A stretch of 38,280 nt of DNA from Falciphora oryzae (Eukaryota; Ascomycota; Sordariomycetes; Magnaporthales; Magnaporthaceae): the NCBI GenBank assembly GCA_000733355.1, contig JNVV01000045.1, positions 25,913 to 64,192 on the forward strand, written 5' to 3'. Within the stretch, counting starts at the first letter, position 1; each line of letters opens with the position of its first letter. A program made the position numbers and the translations under genes. Below are positions 1-8,958 of the stretch, piece after piece. The notes under the pieces are model-generated. The model was not told the DNA's origin. It did no database searches and saw nothing but the letters and a program-made list of their open reading frames with translations.

Positions 1-304
1 CTGCAATACAAGCCTGTTCCACCCACTAAGCTTGGGGCCCCGACAGCGCTATTTATAGCGCCTGTCAGGGCCCAATCCAACTAACCGAGACCCTGCTGGC
101 CACTGTGACTGCGCTGCAAATCCCCGATTTGACCTCCCAATATTAATAAAGCCCACTGCCGCCTCGTTAGCCAAAGGGACTGCATTAAATAGGTAAGCAG
201 GCCCTCCTGTTCGCAAAACTCCCTTTGCAACCGTCGCCAGGCCTTTTTATGGGTTTCCCGCGTTGTCGCATAAACAACGCACTTCCATAGGGCAAAAAAG
301 CCGG

Positions 305-599
305 TGTAACAAGGGGTCAGAGACGGCTTGGAGAAAGAATCTCTAAATTGCAAATAATCTTTCTATGGGCTCAAAAGATGCTTGAGGAGGAAGGAATCTT
401 TCGTGAAGGACATAGGAGATGGCAGGGTTTATATAAACCCTTTGTGATCCGTGCGAAGTATCAAGTACATGATTCACACTGCCTTCCGACCTTCACCGCT
501 TGGCCTTAGGGCCGCTGACCGCCTATGCGGGTCTTCGAACCTCCGTAAAGCCGACTCGTGATGCCGACTAGTTAGGTCCACGGGTTCTTCCGTGTGACA
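305..599. mobile_element. Solo LTR (295 bp) inside the MULE
   Basis: The segment begins TGTAAC and ends GTGACA, giving the TG...CA ends of a retrotransposon LTR. It is flanked by a perfect 5-bp target-site duplication, GCCGG, at 300-304 and 600-604. It contains a TATA-like 16-bp perfect palindrome at 425-440 (GGGTTTATATAAACCC). Insert plus one duplication is exactly 300 bp, and the codons for Thr-Gly occur on both sides, so the host transposase frame is continuous without it. No internal retrotransposon sequence is present, so it is a solo LTR left by LTR-LTR recombination. Copia versus gypsy origin and orientation cannot be decided. Confidence 0.85.
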
Positions 600-1886
600 G
601 CCGGTCCGGGTATAAGGAATATCGTTAGGGAGGTGTTGGTAACTGTCGAGAGTTCGCATTGATTGAATAGCCCGGTGGCTATTTTTGAGGGCCGTGATAT
701 CCGCTATATTAGACGGATTGACGTCGGGCCGGGCCGGGCCCTGATCCGGCCCTGGCCCGGCCTTTGGATCCCCAGCCTCGTCCGTATCGTCCGCATCGTT
801 TGCGACGCTTCCAGACGCTTTGGCAGCCGCAGATTTGCTCCATTTCTTTTTGATATACAGGACCACGTTAGAATTGATATGGTAAACGCATAGCTGAAGC
901 GTTACAAAGGGAAACGCGCCTAGGGCGGCGTTGCGGAGGCGATTATCGCCGTCGGTAATGATGATTTCCGGTGCCGGGATTTGGGCCTCCGTAAGAAAAT
1001 TGCGTAAGGTTAAAAAAACCCATGCAAAAATCTCTTCGGTCTCGTTGGCAATTAAAGCCTAAAAAACCGGCAAAGTCGTGCGTTCGTTGGTAACGATCAC
1101 CGCCGTAAGTAGGTGCATTTGGTGCCGGTTCGTTTTGTACGTTACGTCGATTTGCAAACAGCGAGGGCCGGCACGGAATAAAGAGACGACGTTTTTGTAG
1201 ATCCAGGCGGCTTCGCGGAAAGTGGTAGGGTTCCCTGGATCCGGTTGGAGGAACTCTCGGGGGGTGAAGTCTTTAAACGCCACGGCAGGCTCATCAAAGG
1301 ACCGTAAAAAAGCCGCTGTTGGTTGGTACCCCTCGTCGTTTTCTTTGCAGTATATAGAGCGCCAACGGTAAAGGATTTCGAGGCGCCAGTCGCCGTTAGG
1401 GTATCGTGCACGGAGGAGGTCGAGGATCGAGCGCGTTCGTATTGTAGGGTCTGCAAATAAAGGCTTTATAAAGCCCCATTAAGCTTTCGTAACAACCCGG
1501 GCGAGGTGGTTTTGCGTGCCGTAAAAGTATTCGAAAGGCCCGTGGCCTGTATGGGTAGAGTTAACCATGCGGGCGCTCCAGGAGCCTCCGTTGCTAACGA
1601 GCCTTTGAACGATAATCTCGTAGGTGCAGTTAGTGATTTGGGAAGTGCGTGAGTGGTTCCGTAGGCCGCGGGACTTAGAGGGGCGTTGCCGGAAGTAGCA
1701 AGCAAAAGCGACCTTTTTATAGCCGTCTGCATCGCTGTTCGTGCGTTTAGTAGTTAACTGCACCCGGGCGGTTACTCCCCAGGCCTCTAACGCGTTACGG
1801 ATATCGGGAAGGGTAGGGTAAAGAGTAGAGAGTATCTCTGCGGGCTCAACGAGCCAGTCACGGCCGTCCCAGGGCGCGGGGCCGGT

Positions 1887-1946
1887 AGCCTCGTTTGCAG
1901 GGAGGGCGCCAGCCTCGTCTGCAGGGAGGTCGCCAGCCTCGTCTGC
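1887..1946. repeat. 24-bp minisatellite in the MULE N-terminus
   Basis: Two and a half tandem 24-bp units encode ADEAGDLP, ADEAGALP and ANEATG in the minus-strand transposase frame. The units differ by a few substitutions. The segment probably forms a flexible acidic linker before the DNA-binding region. Confidence 0.7.
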
Positions 1947-2459
1947 AGAGGGATCGGTGCCCTCGTCGTCGCTCGAGATAACGATAGGCTCGTCGTTGGT
2001 GTTCATGGCGGAGGTTGTTGTTGTTGGAAAAAAATATAGGAAAAACGATTGCAAATGGGCTAGAAATGGCGCAGAGTTGATTTTGCAGGCTAAATTATGT
2101 AGGCAGCGAAACCGGACCGCACGGGCGGTGCACAGGCCAATAGTGGAGTAGGGTGCGTGCAAGCAGCAAAAAAGGGGCGTGGCCGGTTAGAGCCTCTTTT
2201 CAAATCACTTTCCAACGCCTTCAATTCCTTTTCCCGGCTTACAGCAAGCAAGCTTTTCCCCCGCAGCCGGGCCATAAAGTTCCTTCGACGGAGCTATTCG
2301 GAGCCGGAGAGGCGTCGGCCCCAGCGGAAGCCCCCCGTCCTACAGATATATATATCATTCCTTCTCCTCGCCCACATTACACGCGATCTCCTAGCCTCTC
2401 TCCTGTTCGAGGTATGCACTCCTTCTGGAAAGGTCCTCTTGTGGTGGTTCTAATCCCTG

Positions 2460-3386
2460 GTGCTTGTGGACGTTGCTAACTTTCTCCGCCTCAAGATCCT
2501 CGTGCTTGTGTATTTACTTGTATGGGGAATCTGCAGACTCTTTGATTCTCGGAACACAGAAGGGGCCGAAGAGGTCGTCTCAGTGGAGAGCAAATGGGCC
2601 TTTGGGCAGATATTGCCATTGGTGCTCTTTGTCGCCCAACTCATTCCATTATGCGTCTCGTTTATATCAAGGATTCAGGTATCTCGTCTAAAAGGTTGGC
2701 CGTTGCATGATCCGGAAGACACCACAGAACTGGCAGATCTACCGAGCAACAACACGAGCAACGACACGGCGCTTCCGGACGATCAAAGCGCCGGCGAAAC
2801 CCTCCAGCAGGAGCCCGGCAACGGAGCGACCACACCCGAAACCAGTCCGAACAACCGACAACACCAGGTTCACACTTCAAACACAGATACTCCTCAGGTC
2901 GAGTCGGTTATAAACAACGCCTTGGATCGAGATTACTACAAAACAGCACCATGGCTCGGCAACTGCATTGTGTTGTTGCTGGCTAGTATTACATACAGAG
3001 CTTGCCTCCTCCTGGCCGTTTACTTTTTCAACAACTCAACCTTTGGCGCCCCTACCACCGAAAAACCTTCACCGATCAGTTACGTAACCGGCTTTGTGAT
3101 AGAGTCTATCTGCAACTGTCCCAGTGTCTTGCTAGGCTCAATCCTGCTGGGGCTTGGACTCGAGGAGGAGGCAGAAGCTTTCCGCCAGCCTGTACGGGAC
3201 AAATTATACTTCCTGTTTTTAGCCCTTCTGTCTGGGGTTTTGACGGTCGACGTCATGTGTTATTTGTATATTCCAATTGGGGTTGGATCCGTGGTGATTT
3301 GGGCTTTCTCGTTTTTCTGGTACGCTTTTATGAAGGCTGCCTTGCAGCGCGTGGTACGGATGTATCCATCCTTAGGTTTAGGTTGA
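2460..3386 (+). CDS. Fungal multi-pass membrane protein, 5'-truncated
   Basis: An open frame of about 308 codons ends at TGA 3384-3386. About five hydrophobic segments can be seen: near the start, the block WAFGQILPLVLFVAQLIP, a third after a hydrophilic Asn/Asp/Thr-rich loop, and two near the C-terminus. The FGQilPl-type segment recurs in uncharacterised fungal membrane proteins; function is unknown. The frame has no ATG until near its C-terminus, and the only candidate at 2460 is GTG. A plausible intron (donor GTATGC at 2412, branch GCTAAC at 2475, weak AAG acceptor ending 2495) would join it at ATC 2496 to an upstream open stretch ending LLASLLFE at 2411, which also lacks ATG. Upstream of that lies the MULE. 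I infer that the gene lost its 5' end to transposon insertion or rearrangement; an unusual far-upstream exon is the alternative. Confidence 0.5.
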   Translation: MLVDVANFLRLKILVLVYLLVWGICRLFDSRNTEGAEEVVSVESKWAFGQILPLVLFVAQLIPLCVSFISRIQVSRLKGWPLHDPEDTTELADLPSNNTSNDTALPDDQSAGETLQQEPGNGATTPETSPNNRQHQVHTSNTDTPQVESVINNALDRDYYKTAPWLGNCIVLLLASITYRACLLLAVYFFNNSTFGAPTTEKPSPISYVTGFVIESICNCPSVLLGSILLGLGLEEEAEAFRQPVRDKLYFLFLALLSGVLTVDVMCYLYIPIGVGSVVIWAFSFFWYAFMKAALQRVVRMYPSLGLG

Positions 3387-3742
3387 CTACGTGCCACAAA
3401 GACAGGTGGATACCAGTGCGCGGTAAGCTGTGAAAGCAAGCTCTGGAAGCGCGCTAAGGGCACGTGAGCACCCGGCAAGGGCCCCGAGAACCTCTATATA
3501 AAGGACTGGAGGCCCTCCTACCTCCAAACTACTTTCCTTTGTTCTTCAGAAACAGAAATGGTCCTACTGCACTCCCTTTACATTGCAACACTACAGGCTT
3601 TTCTCGTCACGTATATAGCTTGAAAATTTGCTGCCAATCATACAAGCCGTACCAAGAGCCAAACTAGGTCAATGCCGACTTTATTTTTCGAAGCCAGCAG
3701 CTTCCTGCTCCCCTACAGTCAGTTACGGATACCAGCTAAAAC
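3387..3742. other. Intergenic; TATA box and a leader-like 20-codon ORF
   Basis: No real gene is seen. A TATATAAAG box lies near 3495, followed at 3558 by an ATG opening a 20-codon hydrophobic, signal-peptide-like ORF that stops at once. It may be the remnant of a promoter and first exon cut off by the LTR at 3748, but this is weak. Confidence 0.3.
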
Positions 3743-3950
3743 TCTACTGTCGGATTATTATTCCGGCGCATGCACTCGAGGGGTTTGGAAGGCCACGAGG
3801 CTTACGGGGCCCGCGGGGGGCGAGGCCCGCTCGTGGATGCGTATAAAAGGGGCTCGATTGCCTACTCCCGTAGCTAGATTCCTGTCCAAGGTGTGCACAC
3901 AATAGAGACGATTCCTCCCAATAAGATGGTGATCGTTGTGCGCCAACTAC

Positions 3951-4026
3951 GGAGACCTCCGCGCCAACAGGAGAACCACTCCTACTGTTGGTAGGAGTGG
4001 TACTCCTGTTGGGCTCGGAGATCTCC
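3951..4026. repeat. 36-bp inverted repeat (hairpin) in the solo LTR
   Basis: The left arm at 3951-3985 and right arm at 3991-4026 are near-perfect reverse complements around a 5-nt loop TGTTG. The inner 22 bp (3964-3985 against 3991-4012) has one mismatch; the outer part adds a one-base offset and about two mismatches. An RNA copy would fold into a strong stem-loop. Confidence 0.85.
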
Positions 4027-4200
4027 AAAGAAGGTGAACAATGATCCTTTATATCAGAGGATCAATCTATTCTTGTGCACGAAGAGGAAAGGAATCTATC
4101 TGCCAGAGAGGGAGCAGAAGGGAGGCTATATATACACGATCCAGATCACCAAAGGGGCCCTCCCCTGCTCCCAACCTCCGCGGGCTTGCGGGTCCTCGGA

Positions 4201-4223
4201 TCCCGTGATCAGAGATCACGGGA
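4201..4223. repeat. Perfect 10-bp hairpin in the solo LTR
   Basis: Arms 4201-4210 (TCCCGTGATC) and 4214-4223 are exact reverse complements around AGA. This is the second stem-loop within the LTR. Confidence 0.8.
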
Positions 4224-4300
4224 CAGGAGGATCCGGCCCTCTCTGAGCTCTGCCGATTGCCTGCACAAGCCAGTGCAATCCAACACCTACCGACATCTAC

Positions 4301-5481
4301 AGCTAATTTGAAACCGTTAAACACAACCAAAGGGAAGGGTTCGTTCATGCGGGCCGTAAATTCTTCCTACAAGTAATTGGGATGCTCTTTTTCATCGTCA
4401 GCCTTGATTATATTAGGCTAGATTAGGTTTATTTAAGGTCTGTAGCGGGCACTGTCCAAATCTCGCCTCTCTAGGGATTAGACGTGCTAGCGACTACCAG
4501 GTGATTTAAATATAGGGCCCAGGCCACCGACGAACGTTACGTTAATTAGTAAAACAAGCCCATCGACCGACCAGTGTCGGCCCTAAGCACGTACAAAACA
4601 AGCCGCATCCCGAGGCCCCTAACTGGCGGACCGGTACTCGGTGGTGGTTGTACGGGCGCTCGAAAGCGCTGCTCGAAGTGACAGAAAAGGAGAGTGCAGG
4701 CAGCCGGGTTTCCCGCATCCTTCCGCGCCGCCGTATTGCTGGCATTGCACCTGTCCTCTCCAGCATTGGGGAGGGCCTTACAGCCAGGGATACGGAACGA
4801 GCACACGAGGGCGCGCGACTCGCCTAGCGATCGTCACAGAGTGGGGAGCGAGCCCTTGCGTGGCCTTGGCCGATCTCCGACAGACCAAACTGCGGTCGTC
4901 TAGGTCAACTCAGGAACGCACCCCGCAGCGGCCGGCCGCGTCCCTCCACCACCAACTCTTGGCAAGGATTGTAACCGAGTCGAACTGGGCTTTTCTCCAG
5001 GATAGACACGCTTGCAGCGCTGTCGCCCTGAAATGCTGGCAGGAGTGATATGTATATGGCGACAGTCAGTGGCGAGAGGGAGAAGATGGGGCGCCAGTCG
5101 GGCAAATAATACAACGATCTCAGCCACTTGCTGGGACGAATGTTGGGGTGATTCGCGGGGATGGCCGACCACGGGAGGTAACAAGGCGTTATAGGCTGAG
5201 GGGATTCATGGAGGAGCGGTTCTCTAAAGGGTGCCAACCAGAGCGCATCACACATACCAATGAATGCGAGACGAGCCCGATCCAAACGGCCGCCAGGGCT
5301 GTAAACATTACAGAGATGCCATCCAGGAAAGCAACATCGGTTAAGCTACACCAGGAAGCCCATCCAAGTCCGTTGATACAATAAGCCCTAGCAGTGGGTG
5401 GCCAATACGGCAACCCCAAGCCTTGGCTTCCTCCGCCAGGGGGCTTAACCCGCCTGGACCGTTGCATCTTGCAACCTTCGT
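4301..5481. other. Intergenic, no supported gene
   Basis: Only short overlapping ORFs occur on both strands, without family motifs or paired splice sites. The first 250 bp after the LTR is AT-rich. The last part is the 3' flank of the minus-strand gene ending at 5482. Confidence 0.5.
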
Positions 5482-7539
5482 TCAATCCACTGTAGTTTTC
5501 TCACACCAAGAATATCCAACGCCGTTTATTTCTCTTCCTTCCAACACCATGACTCCCTTATCGCCCAGGCGAACCCGCTTGTCGTCGCCTTCCATGTCGT
5601 CCCTCCCCGCCTCCGGCCTCAGCGCATTCTCCAATCCGGTCCGCAGGCTTTCCACACCCGACAGCGCCACCTGCGCGATAGCCTGCCAGCCATCCCCGAT
5701 GCGCGAGATGGTCACCTGCACCAGGAATCTCGCGGTGAGGATGGCGGTCAGCGCGAAGTGGACAACTAGCAGCACGATCACGGCGCCGAGACCCCAGGGC
5801 ACCGTATCCCGCTTCTGACCGAGCGGCCCCCCCGGCGTGTTGACGTTGACATACAAGACGGTCGAGATGTTGTCGGACTTGTCGAACTGACCCAGCCGCC
5901 TGTAGTACTCGATGCCGGCGAGGCTGGTGATGGCGGCCTGGAGTGCCGCCGCCGCGGACCGGTTCGTCGCGAGGCGCGAAAAGAGTTGAGAAAGCCACGT
6001 GCCAGCCTTCCACGCGCCTCTGAACGAGTTGGGCTGGCCCCCAGTTAGGAAGCTGAACATGACAGAATAGTTGCCTATCATTACGCCGCCTTCCTCATCG
6101 GAGCCCTTGAGATGAAGTGCCCAGGTCAAAAAAGGGACGCCGTCATTTTCGCCAGTGCGTATCGGTATGCTGGGTCCGTCGTTGGATTGCTGGTCGGACG
6201 GTGCCGCCGCCCAGTCGACCGATGGCTGAAAATGCATGATGCCGCGTTCCTCAGCATGCCTCGAATCCAGCTGGGCCAAGACCGCCGTCATGTTGTACGT
6301 GTGGGCGTCCGACACCCAGGCGAACGCGGGCTCGGAGCGGTTCGCGGCGCCGTACGCACTAATCCACCTGTCGGCAACGTCGAGAGACGTATAGCACAGG
6401 CTCAGTCCAAACTTGCCATAGTCCGTGTTCACTATAACAAACTCCGCCCCAAGAGTGGACAGGTCAAAGAGATGGACAAGGTCATCGCCAACTCTCTGCA
6501 CGTCAAAGGGGGACGTGACCAAGAACGCGGCCGCTGATCTGTTCTGGCCCGGAAGGACGGGGAAGTGTCGAAATTCGCTCACGAGCCCGCCTGAGAAACC
6601 GGACTCGCCCATGACGGTATTCTCGTCCAGCTCGCAGATCCCCCAGTTCGTAGGCTCACAGCTGCATGTGAGCGGGCTTCGATCGAGCGCGTCGAGCCTC
6701 GGCGTTGCCACCGAGGGGCCAACGTATCCCTTCAGGACACCGTCGAAGCTCGTCATGTCGAGGCGCGGCCGCTGGCACGTCACGCGGGCGTCGAGCACGA
6801 CGGCCTTGCCCGAGTAGTTGCGCACTAGCCGCCTCTCCTCGGCGCCCAGAGGCAGGAACGCACGCAGGCTGACACCCGTGTCACTCACGTTCTCCTGCGC
6901 CACGGGCGGCTCCGAGTATTCCGCAAACACGGGCCACTGCGACGGCTCGCGGGTCTGCCACAGGGACGACACGGAGAGTACCGGATACTTGTATCCTGTC
7001 GAGGTATTATACGTAAAGTCGTACGGGATGTTGACCGTGGTGTTGTAGCCCGGGACGAGCCGGATGGAGACGTCGGAAAACAAGGCCGCCGAGATGAATT
7101 GCGAGAGTGTTGTAACCGTCAGGTTGAGCAAGATGGTGGGGAGGACGAGCTGCTTCAGGCGGTGGCCTCTGCGAAGCATCGGCCAAACAAAGCGGATGAG
7201 GGTAGGCAGTAGGCCGGTATCGCCGCCGGCGCGCATCATAGAGATGGATCCAACACTCGTCAGTGGGACAGCCGACTTCTCCAGAGCGATGGCGGCCAGG
7301 ATGGACAAGCACAGCCCGCCCTGGATGGCGACGGCGACCCGCAGTGCCGTCGAGGCCAGGGTGATGGCGCGCGGAGCCCAACCGTTGAGAATGATGCGAC
7401 GCCAGACATCGTTGTCTATTGTGCCGTACCAGAGAAATACGAGAAAGGCGGTGGAGGCAAAGATCTGAATCAAGGTTCCGAGGAGCGTGAGTATGGCAAT
7501 GGTGCCGAGCCTCATCCAGGCTGAGGGACGGGAATCCAT
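5482..7539 (-). CDS. Large fungal membrane protein with extracellular domain
   Basis: A single-exon frame of 685 aa from ATG 7539-7537 (MDSRPSAW) to TAG at 5482. The frame is open further upstream, but I chose this ATG because it directly precedes the first membrane segment. Hydrophobic helices lie near residues 10-38, 57-87, 128-154 and 582-607. The roughly 430 residues between the third and fourth carry many N-x-S/T sites and scattered cysteines, as expected of a glycosylated lumenal or extracellular domain. A charged cytosolic tail of about 75 residues follows. This architecture is common among uncharacterised fungal membrane proteins; I recognise no enzymatic motif and assign no function. 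Codon usage is GC-rich at third positions, unlike the flanking repeats, which supports a living gene. Confidence 0.8.
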   Translation of the reverse strand: MDSRPSAWMRLGTIAILTLLGTLIQIFASTAFLVFLWYGTIDNDVWRRIILNGWAPRAITLASTALRVAVAIQGGLCLSILAAIALEKSAVPLTSVGSISMMRAGGDTGLLPTLIRFVWPMLRRGHRLKQLVLPTILLNLTVTTLSQFISAALFSDVSIRLVPGYNTTVNIPYDFTYNTSTGYKYPVLSVSSLWQTREPSQWPVFAEYSEPPVAQENVSDTGVSLRAFLPLGAEERRLVRNYSGKAVVLDARVTCQRPRLDMTSFDGVLKGYVGPSVATPRLDALDRSPLTCSCEPTNWGICELDENTVMGESGFSGGLVSEFRHFPVLPGQNRSAAAFLVTSPFDVQRVGDDLVHLFDLSTLGAEFVIVNTDYGKFGLSLCYTSLDVADRWISAYGAANRSEPAFAWVSDAHTYNMTAVLAQLDSRHAEERGIMHFQPSVDWAAAPSDQQSNDGPSIPIRTGENDGVPFLTWALHLKGSDEEGGVMIGNYSVMFSFLTGGQPNSFRGAWKAGTWLSQLFSRLATNRSAAAALQAAITSLAGIEYYRRLGQFDKSDNISTVLYVNVNTPGGPLGQKRDTVPWGLGAVIVLLVVHFALTAILTARFLVQVTISRIGDGWQAIAQVALSGVESLRTGLENALRPEAGRDDMEGDDKRVRLGDKGVMVLEGREINGVGYSWCEKTTVD

Positions 7540-7964
7540 TTTGTCAGTTGGCGTAAATGATGTTGATACACCAAAAAAAATCCAGAGCCCCGGCACCAAG
7601 GTTCGGGAGAAGAATGGGAGGAGATTGATATCATAATTAAACGCACGAGGCATCATGAGTGTTGGGCAATGCATTGAACCCAGTGAGAAGGTGAGCCGGA
7701 ATCCACGACTGCTGACGAATCGGCAGGTTACACGAGAACAACCCGCGAGTTGGGCTGTTTAATTATTCAGTTGTTCAAACGACGTATTTGATGGTTATTG
7801 GAGGCGTGCGCTGCGGCTGAAACCTGCTCAAAAAGCGGCGATTTGAGTGGAGCCACGGATATTTGCGCCGTGCAATTGCGGAGGGAAACGTGCGTCTGCC
7901 ACAGGTTTGATTGCATCCAATGTGCCTATGGTTGATGCACCGCCTCCATCAGTGTGAAAAGTAT
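7540..7964. other. Upstream region of the membrane-protein gene
   Basis: Probable promoter and 5' leader of the gene starting at 7539 on the minus strand. No other gene is seen. Confidence 0.4.
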
Positions 7965-8170
7965 GCGCGAGGTCGTCGTTTGCCGATGCTTCGATCGCGC
8001 AGCAGGCACAATATTGCCGAGTGCCCCGCATGGGCATGATGAACGGCGGCATCGAAAGGAGATGAAATTCCCAGGAAAAAAATATGCCGGGTACCGTATT
8101 GTGTTAATCAGGTTGGTATTTTCTGCTCAGGGAGGACGGAACTAACAAACCATTGCACCCTGCATGCATG
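7965..8170 (-). repeat. Decayed second copy of the 5' end of the 8959-9891 gene
   Basis: The 21 bases at 7985-8005 are identical to 9839-9859, and the minus-strand translation reads CCAIEAS in both places. Further upstream both copies share TATTTTCTGC (near 8117 and 10104), then a GGA.GGAAC.AACAAACC-like stretch and a GCATGCAT tract. The copy near 10 kb has about 150 bp more between the shared blocks. Only the first 25 or so codons plus upstream DNA are kept here, so this is a truncated segmental duplicate. Confidence 0.7.
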
Positions 8171-8489
8171 CGCCATCCGGGCGCCCGTGTCCCACCCGCA
8201 ATGCCGGGCATCCGGCGCCCCGTCCAGTGCCGCCCGATACGCCGTGTAGGACCAACGAATCGGTTTTAAAGGCACAGCATGGAGAAAGGGCGGGCGATGT
8301 TTGCCGACGCAGGCGCCGAACCGGATCATTCCAGACATAACACTCATCTTCTTTGACTGCCCGGCCGTGTCGGCGGTTTTGGCTGGCACTGGGGTCAAAG
8401 GGTCGCCTAGGGGAAAAGAGACCAGGCCCCATAGTCGGTGCCCAGCCACAGTTGGATCATTATCAGTCCGGCGCCGAAGGGAAACAGGC
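8171..8489. other. Intergenic, 5' flank of the 5S gene
   Basis: No gene is seen. It holds short random ORFs and presumably the upstream control region of the 5S rRNA gene. Confidence 0.4.
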
Positions 8490-8608
8490 ACATACGACCA
8501 TACCCACTGGAATATACGGGATCCCGTCCGCTCTCCCCTAGTCAAACCAGTGAGGGCCGAATCAGTACTCAGGTGGGTGACCACTGGGGAATCCTCGGTG
8601 TTGTATGT
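8490..8608 (+). rRNA. 5S ribosomal RNA gene (dispersed copy)
   Basis: The 119-nt segment opens ACATACGACCATA and closes GTTGTATGT, whose ends pair as helix I (one G-U). It has the filamentous-fungal 5S layout: GGGATCCCGTCCGCTC after helix II, and an internal C-box GGTGGGTGACC near 8571. Helix II strands (CCCACTGG near 8502 and CCAGTGAGGG further on) differ from the Neurospora sequence I know but still pair, which argues for a functional gene. A T-run at 8608-8612 is the Pol III terminator. Single 5S genes scattered among protein genes are usual in Sordariomycetes. Confidence 0.92.
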
Positions 8609-8612
8609 TTTT
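8608..8612 (+). terminator. Pol III T-run terminator of the 5S gene
   Basis: Five T residues directly at the 3' end of the 5S rRNA sequence, the normal RNA polymerase III stop. Confidence 0.8.
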
Positions 8613-8958
8613 GCCGTTTTTGTTGGTCCTTGGATATGGACAATGTGAGGGCGAGGCGAGCTCCAGCTTTGTTTACCAGATAATACGCCATGGGCTTCCA
8701 GGTGTGGCGTCCTCGAAAGGGTCGCCGGGCGTCGAGCTAGAGATGTGGCCATCGAGTCTCCCCTCTAGGTGGCAGGCATTTTGCTGGGGAGATGCCGCAA
8801 CAAGGCGCGTGAGCATCATCATGCGCCTCTGGGGGGTTTCGGGGGCGCCAATTTCTAGTCCTCGCAGAAAGCATTGGTTTAGTTACAGGCAATATTGCTT
8901 TGCGTCCCGCCATACCCGGCCTACAGTGTTCTCGTCCTTGTCTACTTTACACAGCTCT
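8613..8958. other. Intergenic between 5S gene and APH-like gene
   Basis: No gene is seen; it probably contains the 3' UTR of the minus-strand gene ending at 8959. Confidence 0.4.

Larger units (their letters stand above)
81..2006 (-). pseudogene. RIP-damaged Mutator-like (MULE) transposase, split by a solo LTR
   Basis: The reading frame starts at ATG 2006-2004 with an acidic N-terminus, then a zinc-ligand-containing DNA-binding region of the FAR1/WRKY-GCM1 kind. The MULE catalytic core follows: DVTYKTN with the first Asp near 1146-1148, ITDGD with the second Asp near 945-953, the CVYH (CxxH) motif near 879-890, and a final block ATTRETHKKAW carrying the probable catalytic Glu below 300. All parts lie in one frame, interrupted by TAA at 1479-1481, TAG at 1059-1061 and TAG at 81-83. 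Each stop is one C-to-T change from a Gln codon in CpA context, the RIP signature. A 300-bp insertion (LTR plus target duplication, 305-604) splits the gene without changing the frame. Transposase similarity fades below about 80 and no terminal inverted repeats were found, so the element probably continues past the left edge. It is a dead copy of a cut-and-paste DNA transposon. Confidence 0.85.
3748..4295. mobile_element. Solo LTR (548 bp) with TSD TCTAC
   Basis: The element starts TGTCGG and ends with its inverted copy CCGACA. A perfect 5-bp direct duplication TCTAC flanks it at 3743-3747 and 4296-4300. A promoter-like GTATAAAAGG lies near 3841, about 95 bp from the left end. No gag or pol coding is present, so it is a solo LTR of a different family from the one at 305-599. 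It holds two long inverted repeats, listed separately. Orientation is most likely plus, judged from the TATA position only. Confidence 0.88.

Noticed and set aside
354..604. Long intron in the transposase
   Set aside because: TG...CA ends and an exact 5-bp target duplication fit a solo LTR; no donor/acceptor pair fits.
4641..5048. 135-codon plus-strand ORF
   Set aside because: No motifs, overlaps equally long ORFs on the other strand, composition like non-coding DNA.
5189..5485. 98-codon minus ORF with a hydrophobic patch
   Set aside because: Overlaps the 3' end of the large membrane-protein gene by a few bases and shows no conserved pattern or second exon.
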